A DNA stretch of 64,000 nucleotides, from positions 62,001 to 126,000 of the forward strand of contig JAIQGL010000013.1 in NCBI GenBank assembly GCA_020072585.1. Direction: 5' to 3'. Under the pieces are notes generated by a model. The model saw only the letters and a list, made by a program, of their open reading frames with translations, made no database searches and was not told the DNA's origin. Of this stretch, positions 1-7,169 are shown piece by piece (position 1 is the stretch's first letter; each line of letters begins with the position of its first letter). Position numbers and translations under genes: made by a program. Origin of the DNA: Terriglobia bacterium (GTDB lineage Bacteria > Acidobacteriota > Terriglobia > Terriglobales > Acidobacteriaceae).

Positions 1-578
1 TCATGACCACAGGCATCGGCCTGATTCTTACGGATAGCGCGCAACTGATCTTTAAGGCCGACTATCGCCAGACGAATATCGACCTGATCAACCGCAGCGT
101 GCATCTCGGCCCCTTTGGCGCAAATGCTGCTGAGGTGCTCTCTTTTGTAATTGCTCTTGCCTTCGTCATGGGCCTGCGGTCGTTTGTGGTCAGAAGTCGT
201 ACTGGACAGGCTTTACGTGCTATCTCGCAAAACCCTGAAGTTGCGCCATTAATGGGGATCAATCTCGTTCGCATCCAGAGCTTCAGCTTCGCGCTGGGAA
301 TTGCGCTCGCTGGTGTCGCTGGAGGGCTGTTGCTGCCCCGGCTCTATCTCTTTCCCGGCGTCGGTGAAGATTACACCACCAAAGCTTTTGTGATGGTCGT
401 GCTTGGCGGCATGGGCTCCGTTGAAGGCGCAGCGTTTGGCGGGCTGGTGCTTGGTCTTTCCGAAAGCCTGACCAGTCTGTATCTCGGCAATCAATGGGCA
501 TTGATTATCGACTTTGTTCTTTTCCTTTTGGTGCTGTCCTTTAAACCCAGCGGCATTTTTGGGAGGCAGCGCGCATGA
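1..578 (+). CDS. livH: Branched-chain amino acid ABC transporter permease LivH (5' truncated by window edge)
   Basis: Inner-membrane permease of a Liv-type (HAAT family) importer for branched-chain amino acids or related amides. The 191 visible residues are strongly hydrophobic and contain the family's EAA-like loop region (LRAISQNPEVAPLMGINLVR) and the conserved GGMGSVEGAAFGGLVLG stretch near the C-terminus. LivH proteins are usually about 290 residues, so roughly 100 N-terminal residues lie upstream of the window; the first in-window Met at position 3 is probably internal. It overlaps the next gene by 4 bases (ATGA), which shows a translationally coupled operon. No binding-protein gene is visible; it may lie upstream. 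Confidence 0.93.
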   Translation, partial: MTTGIGLILTDSAQLIFKADYRQTNIDLINRSVHLGPFGANAAEVLSFVIALAFVMGLRSFVVRSRTGQALRAISQNPEVAPLMGINLVRIQSFSFALGIALAGVAGGLLLPRLYLFPGVGEDYTTKAFVMVVLGGMGSVEGAAFGGLVLGLSESLTSLYLGNQWALIIDFVLFLLVLSFKPSGIFGRQRA

Positions 579-1555
579 GCATAAAGAGCTGGAAATTCTG
601 GGTCTTTATCATCGTAGTGCTGCTGTGGGCCCGGGTACCGTGGTTTATCCGCAACAACTACCAGTTGCAGGTTCTCTTTCGTATCACTCTGTTTGCCGCG
701 CTGGGACTGGCCTGGAACCTGGTGGGCGGCTATGCCGGACAGCTTTCGCTCGGCCACGTTGCGTTCTTCGGGATTGGCGCTTACGGGCTTGCGCTCTTTA
801 CTGAGCTGTCCATTCCCGTCTGGATTTCCGTCTTTCTTGCGGCCGTTGTGGCAACATTATTTGCCGCCCTGATTGGTGTGATCGCTTTCCGCCTTCGCGG
901 CCCCTATTTCACCCTGGCGACCATTGCGTTTGGTGAAGTGCTGCGATTGGCCGCGACCAACCTGAACGTCACGGGCGGGGCGATTGGTCTAACCATGCCT
1001 GCGCTCTTCGTCGGCAGGACGTTCTGGCGTTCATACTATCTTGCTGCGGTGGCGCTTGTGGTGATTGCATTTCTCACGAATTACTGGGCCTCGCGCTCGC
1101 GCTTCGGCTATTACCTCATGGCCATCCGGGAAGACGAAGATACTGCGGGAGCGGTGGGCATCAACACCACTCTCTGCAAGTTGCAAGCGCTGTTGGTGAG
1201 CGCGTTTCTCACGGCGCTGGCCGGCGCGCTTTATGGGAGTGCTTTCCAGTTTATTGTCCCTGACAGCATTTTCACCCTGGAGATCTCGATTCAAATTGCC
1301 ATCATTACCATGCTGGGCGGCGCAGGAACACTGCTTGGCCCCATCGTAGGCGCTGTGCTGCTTCTCTCCGCTTCAGAGGCTTTTAAAAACCAGTTCAAGG
1401 AAAGTCATCTTCTGATTTACGGCGTTCTCATCGTTGTGGTGGTGTTGTTCATGCCGGAAGGAATCGTTGGCGGGTTGCAGCACCTGTTCCGTAAACGGTC
1501 GAAGCCCCCTGCTGGTGCCAGGCCGCAGCCAGCGTTAGACGGAGCCGCCCAATGA
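575..1555 (+). CDS. livM: Branched-chain amino acid ABC transporter permease LivM
   Basis: Second transmembrane subunit of the Liv importer, 326 residues, the normal size for LivM. It has multiple hydrophobic helices, the N-terminal LAWNLVGGYAGQLSLGHVAFFGIGAY signature of the family around residues 45-70, an EAA-type cytoplasmic loop (AIREDEDTAGAVGINT) near residue 185 that would contact the ATPases, and the GGAGTLLGPIVGA motif near residue 250. The C-terminal tail is Pro/Arg-rich and cytoplasmic. Start ATG overlaps livH; stop overlaps livG by 4 bases. It would pair with LivH in the membrane. Confidence 0.95.
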   Translation: MSIKSWKFWVFIIVVLLWARVPWFIRNNYQLQVLFRITLFAALGLAWNLVGGYAGQLSLGHVAFFGIGAYGLALFTELSIPVWISVFLAAVVATLFAALIGVIAFRLRGPYFTLATIAFGEVLRLAATNLNVTGGAIGLTMPALFVGRTFWRSYYLAAVALVVIAFLTNYWASRSRFGYYLMAIREDEDTAGAVGINTTLCKLQALLVSAFLTALAGALYGSAFQFIVPDSIFTLEISIQIAIITMLGGAGTLLGPIVGAVLLLSASEAFKNQFKESHLLIYGVLIVVVVLFMPEGIVGGLQHLFRKRSKPPAGARPQPALDGAAQ

Positions 1556-2289
1556 CGCCCGTTCTCGAAATGCAGAATGTCACAAAGTGCTTTGGCGGGC
1601 TCAGGGCCGTCAAGGGTGTGTCACTGGAGATGAACGCGGGCGAGATCCTTTTCATCATCGGCCCCAATGGCGCCGGTAAAACCACTGTGTTCAATCTGAT
1701 CAGCGGTTTTCTCCATCCTGATGAAGGTGTCATTCTCTTTCAAGGGAAAAATATTTCCCGTATGGCCCCACACCGCGCCGCGCGTCTCGGCATTGGCCGC
1801 ACCTTTCAGATCGTAAAGCCTCTCCCCAGCTTGACTGTGCTTCAGAACGTGATGCTGGGGGCCTTCATGCACACCGGCAACCTGAGTCATGCGGAAAGTG
1901 AAGCGGCAAAGATTCTCGATTTTCTTCAAATGTCGCACCTGAGCAAATTTTCCGCTCGGGGACTGCCCCTGGCGGCGCTCAAGCGCCTTGAGATCGCCCG
2001 TGCTCTGGCGACAAAGCCCAAGCTGATTCTGCTCGACGAAGTTGTTTCCGGACTCACCACCAGTGAAGCGCTTGCATTGGCGGAGTTGGTGAAGCGTCTG
2101 CCAGAATGGGGCGTGAGCGTTGTGGGCGGCGTGGAGCACGTGATGCAGGTGGTCATGAAGATTGCAGACCGTGTCATCGTCCTCGACTATGGCGCCAAGA
2201 TCGCCGAAGGATCTCCGGCAGAAGTGGTGAAGCTCCCGGTGGTGGTTGAAGCCTATCTTGGACCGAAATACAAGGAGCTGACCCAGTGA
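1552..2289 (+). CDS. livG: Branched-chain amino acid ABC transporter ATP-binding protein LivG
   Basis: Cytoplasmic ATPase subunit (245 residues). Walker A GPNGAGKTT is at about residues 37-45, the Q-loop follows, and Walker B is LILLDEVVSGL. The usual LSGGQ signature is replaced by LPLAALKRLEIARAL, the divergent signature typical of the LivG branch, although DEVVSGL differs from the usual DEPAAGL: the catalytic Glu is kept but Pro is lost. VGGVEHVMQVVM corresponds to the H-loop (VEHDM in the family), with the switch His present. The start overlaps livM and the stop overlaps livF by 4 bases. Confidence 0.93.
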   Translation: MTPVLEMQNVTKCFGGLRAVKGVSLEMNAGEILFIIGPNGAGKTTVFNLISGFLHPDEGVILFQGKNISRMAPHRAARLGIGRTFQIVKPLPSLTVLQNVMLGAFMHTGNLSHAESEAAKILDFLQMSHLSKFSARGLPLAALKRLEIARALATKPKLILLDEVVSGLTTSEALALAELVKRLPEWGVSVVGGVEHVMQVVMKIADRVIVLDYGAKIAEGSPAEVVKLPVVVEAYLGPKYKELTQ

Positions 2290-3035
2290 GTGCGCCAAAC
2301 AGCTCCAGCAATCCGCCTGCTGGCCCACCGTTGCTTGACGTCAGCAATGTGACCGCATATTACGGTGACTTGCAGGCTCTGTTTGGTATTTCTCTTCAGG
2401 TGGATGCCGGCGAGATTGTTACCCTTATCGGCGCCAACGGAGCAGGGAAGACCACGCTGCTTCGTGTCATTTCCGGCATGAGGCCGCCAACCAGTGGTTC
2501 TGTGCAATTTGGCGGCCAGAATGTGTCGCGTGTTCCGGCGCATGAAATGGTCGCTCGCGGGGTGAGTCATGTCCCTGAAGGCCGCCAGGTATTCCCGTTC
2601 ATGACGGTGAAAGAAAATCTTTCTCTCGGCGCCTTTAATCCGCGGGCGCGCTCCCACGTAAAACGTCTCATGGAAGAGCAGCTTGCGCTCTTCCCCCGTT
2701 TGGCGGAAAGGCTTGAACAGCTGGCTGGCACCCTTTCCGGCGGAGAACAGCAGATGGTGGCCATCGCTCGGGGCCTGATGGCTCAGCCCAAGCTGCTGCT
2801 TCTGGATGAGCCCTCTCTCGGTCTGGCGCCCAAGATTGTGGAAGAGGTCTTCGAAAAGATACAGGAAGTCAGACGCTCCGGAATTACCATGCTGATCGTG
2901 GAGCAGAACGTGGTGAGCGGTCTGAGCATCTCTGACCGTGGCTACGTTGTGCAAAACGGTGCTGTGCTGCTGGCGGACACGGCAAAAAATCTTCTCACGA
3001 ATGAAATGGTCCGCGCCGCCTACCTCGGCCTGTAG
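2286..3035 (+). CDS. livF: Branched-chain amino acid ABC transporter ATP-binding protein LivF
   Basis: Second ATPase of the Liv importer (249 residues, normal length). Walker A GANGAGKTT near residue 54, the LivF-typical PEGRQVFPFMTVKENLSLGA block, signature LSGGEQQMVAIARGLM, Walker B LLLLDEPSLGLAP and the switch region IVEQNV (Gln-Asn in place of the canonical His, usual for LivF). It is the last gene of the operon, with about 570 bases of non-coding sequence after it. LivF and LivG would form the heterodimeric nucleotide-binding pair under LivH/LivM. Confidence 0.95.
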   Translation: MSAPNSSSNPPAGPPLLDVSNVTAYYGDLQALFGISLQVDAGEIVTLIGANGAGKTTLLRVISGMRPPTSGSVQFGGQNVSRVPAHEMVARGVSHVPEGRQVFPFMTVKENLSLGAFNPRARSHVKRLMEEQLALFPRLAERLEQLAGTLSGGEQQMVAIARGLMAQPKLLLLDEPSLGLAPKIVEEVFEKIQEVRRSGITMLIVEQNVVSGLSISDRGYVVQNGAVLLADTAKNLLTNEMVRAAYLGL

Positions 3036-3608
3036 CTCCCCGCATCTTCGATGAACGGTAGTAGATCACACTTGATTTGTGACCAGTTTTCCTCAGGCAA
3101 AATTCTCTTGAGGTGTTTCTGGTTCACGTACAAGCAACCGGCGGACAAAATATCAGCCTGGAAGTATCCAGACAAATATCTTGCGAATTCCCACAATAGG
3201 AAAATAACAACCAACCAGAGTTGCTCATATCTGACCTGAATGGCGAATGGCAGGTAGTAGAAGTTTTATCTGCTTGTGCGGATTCCGCTCCCCGCTGAGT
3301 GCAGCAATTTTTTTCCACAGCAACTGACCCTCCTTGAGTGCATGCACTCCAGGCCGAGCATGATTGCAAATGTTTCATGCGGAGCGAATGCGTCTTTCAC
3401 GAGTCATGAAATGAAAAATTGAGTGGGACGAACTTTGCAATAAAAAAAACTAAGAAACGGTCTGCGAGCATGATGCACTATGGTAAAAGAATTAGGGGGT
3501 TCCAAGTAGTGGTGCAGGTAGCAACAGGTCCTTTTATGACGGCTCTGCCAATGAAACGCAAGAGTGCCCATTTGGGCTAAGCGCAACATAACCCAACAGG
3601 AAGACAGC
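3036..3608. other. Intergenic region between livF and the sigma-54 activator gene
   Basis: About 570 bases with no convincing gene. It holds TCACA-N7-TGTGA (3066-3082), a weak hairpin downstream of livF that lacks a T-run, an AT-rich stretch near 3400-3460 that could contain the activator's promoter, and a perfect 14-base palindrome (3336-3349, listed separately). The short reading frames in it have no recognisable protein features. A good ribosome binding site, AGGAAG, sits just before the GTG at 3609. Confidence 0.5.
3336..3349. promoter_or_regulatory. Perfect 14-bp palindrome, candidate operator
   Basis: GAGTGCATGCACTC reads identically on both strands. It lies about 260 bases upstream of the activator gene start in a gene-free region, as expected for a dimeric regulator site. 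No regulator can be assigned from sequence alone. Confidence 0.3.
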
Positions 3609-4934
3609 GTGTTGCAGAAAGTTATTGTATTCACGCAGAAGGACCCTCCCCCCGCCGGTTTAAGCGAGGCGCTGAGAGCCTGCGGATGTGAGATGCTGAT
3701 TGCCCACTCGGAAGCGCGGCTTCTGGAGTCGGTGGACCGGTTTTCACCGGAGTGTACTGTTGTGCTTTCGTCCACCGCCATGGATCCCGATGCTATGCGA
3801 GTCGCCGAGCGGGTGCGAAGTATCGATCACCATTGCCCTCTCCTCATCATGACATCAGGCATATCGGCTGACACGGCCATTTGCGCCATGCGCGCCGGGG
3901 TCAGTGACATGCTGGAGCGAGACGCCCCTCGCGAAAAAATTGTTGCCACTTTGCGCTCCCTGACCGGTAAGCATCCGGGGCGGCCCCAACCGGATGCCGC
4001 GGGGCATGACCTTATTGATGGCCAGCGGCTGGCGGGTGCTGGCGCTCGCATGCAGCAGATCAGGAGCCAGATTGCCAGGATTGCTTCGGCCGATGTGAGC
4101 GTTCTGATCACGGGCGAAACAGGTACGGGGAAAGAATTGGTGGCGCAGCTGATCCATAGAAACAGCCGGCGTAGCGCGCGTCCCTTTGTGGCTATCAACT
4201 GCGCTGCGGTGCCGGATACGCTGCTTGAAAGCGAACTTTTCGGCCACGAACGCGGCGCATTTACCGGAGCGGACGTTGCCCGCGAAGGCAAGCTGCAGCA
4301 TGCTTCAGGAGGGACGCTCTTCCTCGACGAGATCGGAGACATGTCCCTGGTGGCGCAAGCCAAGATACTGCGCGCGGTTGAGAGCCGTGTGGTGCAGAAG
4401 CTGGGAAGCAACCTGGATACGCCGGTTCAGGTGCGGTTGCTGGCAGCCACCAACCAGGACCTGGAAACGCTCACGAAGGACAAAAAATTCCGCGAAGACC
4501 TGTATTTCCGTTTGAACGTGGTGCGGCTGGCGCTGCCTCCGCTGCGCGAACGGCTGGAAGACATTCCGGAACTTGTGGAACACACAATGCGTGATCTGCA
4601 ACAGCGGCACCGGGGGCCGGTGCGCCGGATTGAAGACGATTTGATCCGGAGATTGCAGGCGTATCATTGGCCGGGGAACGTTCGCGAATTACGCAACATA
4701 CTTGAATCGATGATGGTGCTTTCATCGTCACGTTCCGTGGGAGTGGCTGATCTACCGTCGCACGTGAAGCATTCTGTTCGCTCTTCCAGCCCTGAATATG
4801 GAGACGAGCGTTCCAGAATCATCGGCGCGCTGACCTCGGCTGACTGGAACCGCAACAGGGCAGCCGAAATCCTGTCCTGCTCACGCATGACGCTCTATCG
4901 CAAGATGGTGAAGTACTCCATACCTACAGCGTGA
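3609..4934 (+). CDS. Sigma-54-dependent transcriptional activator with degenerate receiver domain
   Basis: Bacterial enhancer-binding protein of the NtrC class, 441 residues from the preferred GTG start at 3609 (AGGAAG six bases upstream; the ATG at 3564 has no such site). Residues 1-120 resemble a receiver domain, but the strand that normally carries the phosphorylatable Asp reads [13 protein letters not shown], so the acceptor appears to be lost. The AAA+ domain has Walker A GETGTGKE (169-176), the sigma-54 contact loop GAFTGA (216-221) and Walker [12 protein letters not shown]. The C-terminus carries a Fis-type helix-turn-helix ([20 protein letters not shown]). It ends 42 bases before the first copy of the repeated eCIS control element, so it is the likely eCIS regulator (inference). 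Output must be triggered by something other than phosphorylation at the usual site. Confidence 0.9.
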   Translation: MLQKVIVFTQKDPPPAGLSEALRACGCEMLIAHSEARLLESVDRFSPECTVVLSSTAMDPDAMRVAERVRSIDHHCPLLIMTSGISADTAICAMRAGVSDMLERDAPREKIVATLRSLTGKHPGRPQPDAAGHDLIDGQRLAGAGARMQQIRSQIARIASADVSVLITGETGTGKELVAQLIHRNSRRSARPFVAINCAAVPDTLLESELFGHERGAFTGADVAREGKLQHASGGTLFLDEIGDMSLVAQAKILRAVESRVVQKLGSNLDTPVQVRLLAATNQDLETLTKDKKFREDLYFRLNVVRLALPPLRERLEDIPELVEHTMRDLQQRHRGPVRRIEDDLIRRLQAYHWPGNVRELRNILESMMVLSSSRSVGVADLPSHVKHSVRSSSPEYGDERSRIIGALTSADWNRNRAAEILSCSRMTLYRKMVKYSIPTA

Positions 4935-4976
4935 GCCTTTCGGCTTCATCAGCATTCTTGCGTGCTCTTTTCACAT

Positions 4977-5036
4977 GTAACAAACGTAACATTTGGGCCT
5001 GTTACGTCGCCTGTTTTACTCTGGCTTTCCTGTTGA
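4977..5036 (+). promoter_or_regulatory. eCIS control element, copy A (triple half-site plus promoter-like box)
   Basis: GTAACA (4977-4982), three bases, GTAACA (4986-4991), eight bases, TGTTAC (5000-5005): the second and third half-sites form a perfect inverted repeat. Thirteen bases later comes CTCTGGCTTTCCTGTTGA (5019-5036). Its GG and GA are separated by ten bases, matching the spacing of sigma-54 -24/-12 elements, though -12 is TTGA rather than TTGC. The same architecture recurs at 16480. It lies between the activator gene and the eCIS ATPase gene, about 60 bases before the latter's start. Confidence 0.65.
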
Positions 5037-5098
5037 GAATGAATGTTTTGAGTGCAAATTGAGTTTGGCCCGGCTCGTGCTGTTCGCTCCATGCAGAT

Positions 5099-7162
5099 AT
5101 GCAGGGGCGCCCAAACCCATTTTCCGATCTCCGGCCAACGCCGGCGAACCACTTCAAGCTGTGTTTTTATCGCGCCGTGCTGAATGCGATCCAGCAGGTT
5201 GGCCGTGCTCTGGGCTCGTTTGATACGGCATTTTCTCAATTTCCGTTCCTTGCCGGGTACAACAATGAACTTGCCGAACGTGGGCTTGCTGGCAAGTCAG
5301 TGAGCGATGCCTGCGCCTGGTGGACCTTTGCTCTTGCCGAGTGGGAAGTGGCCGTTCAGCACCATCTGCCGTTGCGCGCTCTGTGTGAAGCAGCAGGGCT
5401 TGACCAGACAACCCTGGCATTGCTGATGACGATTGGACTGGTGGAAGAGGATGCCCGTTTCGGATTCATGTTTGAGTATCTTCAGGGAATCACCAGTCAA
5501 CCCCGCCCTACGCAAGGTCTGTTGCATTCCTGGTTTGGTCCTGAAGACGTTGTGCGTTCCAGCATTCGGCGCATGCAGGAAATCGGTTTGGTGCAGGTCA
5601 CCAACGCTGACGTGCCGCGGTCCGGGCGGGCATTGCAAGTCCCTACGCCGCTGTGGGATGCCATCCGCGGTGAGCGGCCGGCAAAATTCGGATCATGGGC
5701 GCGGTATCGATCGTCTCAGGAGTTGCCGCAACTGAGCGAACTCACTTTGCCTCCTGAAGTTGCACGACAGGCTGCGGCGCTGCCACCGCTGTTTGCGTCC
5801 GGTGAAGTCAAAACGCTGGTCGTTCGTGGCCCTCAACATAACGGACGCAGGACTTTGCTGGCCGCGATCGCCGCCATGATGGGCCGTAGCATGCTAGAGG
5901 TGAATGGCCCCGCCAAGTCTGACGATGAGCGATGGAAACTTGTTGGTCCACTGGCAACGCTGCTGCATGCAATGCCGGTGATCGTGCTTGAGCCCTCACC
6001 TGGCGAAACCGCAATACTGCCAGAATTTGACGGCTTTGATGGGCCGGTGGGGCTGGTGCTCGATAAGCGGGGCGGCGTCAGCGGGCCTCCGGTAGAGCGC
6101 GCCTTCACTATGGGATTGAAGATGCCTGATGTGGACACCCGTCGTCTGCACTGGCAGCAGACTCTTGAGATCAGTGATCGCACGCAACTGGATACGATCA
6201 CGGAACGCTTCCGTCTGACCAGCGGCAACATCCGTCGTACGGCCCGGCTGGCACTCTCTTATGCCGCGGTTGAAGGCCGGCCGCAGGTGAACACCGCAGA
6301 CGTGCAACAGGCAAGCCGAGCTCTGAGCCGGCAGACACTGGAAACGCTCGCGCGCCGCGTGAACACATCAGGCGACTGGGACCAGCTTGCGGTTACCACG
6401 CAGACGCTTTCTGAGCTTTATAACCTTGAGAGCCGTTGCCGCCATCGTGAGCGGTTGCATGATTGGAGCAGCACCCCCTTGAACGCCGATCGTAACCCCG
6501 GAGTGCGTGCGCTGTTCTCAGGACCCAGCGGTACAGGCAAGACCCTGGCGGCGCAGTTGCTGGCCGCGGAATTGCAGATGGACCTGTACCGCCTGGATCT
6601 TTCCGCGGTGGTGAACAAATACATTGGCGAAACCGAAAAAAATCTTGACCAGGTGTTTGCCCGCGCTGAAGAGCTTGACGTTGTCCTGCTTCTTGACGAA
6701 GGCGATGCGCTGCTGACACAACGGACCAATGTGCAGACCTCCAACGACAGATATGCCAACTTGGAGACAAATTATCTTTTGCAGCGTCTGGAATCGTTTG
6801 AAGGAATTTTGATCGTAACCACAAACGCTGTGGACCGAATTGACAACGCTTTCCAGCGCCGCATGGATGTAGTGGTTGATTTCCGTCCGCCGGATGCCGT
6901 TGAACGCTGGAACATCTGGCAGATGCATCTGCCTGCCGGACATGAAGTTGATGCAGCGTTGCTCAATGAGATTGCCGGGCGTTGCGTGATGACTGGAGGC
7001 CAGATCCGCAATGCCGCGTTGCATGCCTCGGTGCTGGCGCTTGAAGAGGCCGGCATGATGACGTCTCTCCATCTGGAAGCGGCGGTGCATCGCGAGTACC
7101 GCAAGCTCGGCGCCGTCTGTCCTCTGCGGCGTACCGCACCACTAGCTATGGTCGGTCAATAG
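5099..7162 (+). CDS. eCIS tandem AAA+ ATPase (Pvc15/Afp15-like)
   Basis: Cytoplasmic ATPase of 687 residues, the usual size for the ATPase encoded in every eCIS locus and thought to help assembly or cargo loading. It has an N-terminal helical region, a first AAA module with a degenerate Walker A (RGPQHNGRRT, about 243-252, lacking the Lys-Thr pair) and a second, intact module with GPSGTGKT (475-482), Walker B VVLLLDEGDAL (about 528-538) and a sensor-1 TTNAVDRID segment. The first module is probably non-hydrolysing. It is the first gene after control element A. The start at 5099 has no clear ribosome binding site, so it is uncertain; the conserved part begins by residue 17. The stop is 7 bases before the DUF4157 gene. 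Confidence 0.88.
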   Translation: MQGRPNPFSDLRPTPANHFKLCFYRAVLNAIQQVGRALGSFDTAFSQFPFLAGYNNELAERGLAGKSVSDACAWWTFALAEWEVAVQHHLPLRALCEAAGLDQTTLALLMTIGLVEEDARFGFMFEYLQGITSQPRPTQGLLHSWFGPEDVVRSSIRRMQEIGLVQVTNADVPRSGRALQVPTPLWDAIRGERPAKFGSWARYRSSQELPQLSELTLPPEVARQAAALPPLFASGEVKTLVVRGPQHNGRRTLLAAIAAMMGRSMLEVNGPAKSDDERWKLVGPLATLLHAMPVIVLEPSPGETAILPEFDGFDGPVGLVLDKRGGVSGPPVERAFTMGLKMPDVDTRRLHWQQTLEISDRTQLDTITERFRLTSGNIRRTARLALSYAAVEGRPQVNTADVQQASRALSRQTLETLARRVNTSGDWDQLAVTTQTLSELYNLESRCRHRERLHDWSSTPLNADRNPGVRALFSGPSGTGKTLAAQLLAAELQMDLYRLDLSAVVNKYIGETEKNLDQVFARAEELDVVLLLDEGDALLTQRTNVQTSNDRYANLETNYLLQRLESFEGILIVTTNAVDRIDNAFQRRMDVVVDFRPPDAVERWNIWQMHLPAGHEVDAALLNEIAGRCVMTGGQIRNAALHASVLALEEAGMMTSLHLEAAVHREYRKLGAVCPLRRTAPLAMVGQ

Positions 7163-7169
7163 GTAACCT

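Noticed and set aside
1621-2954. Two minus-strand frames of about 230 codons across livG and livF
   Set aside because: Antisense to well-conserved ABC ATPases, with no domain features.
4933-4946. Terminator after the activator gene (AGCC-TTTC-GGCT)
   Set aside because: Only a 4-bp stem with no T-run.
5019-5036. Firm sigma-54 promoter assignment
   Set aside because: Spacing fits in copy A, but -12 is TTGA not TTGC, and copy B has one base less between the elements, so it is only described as promoter-like.
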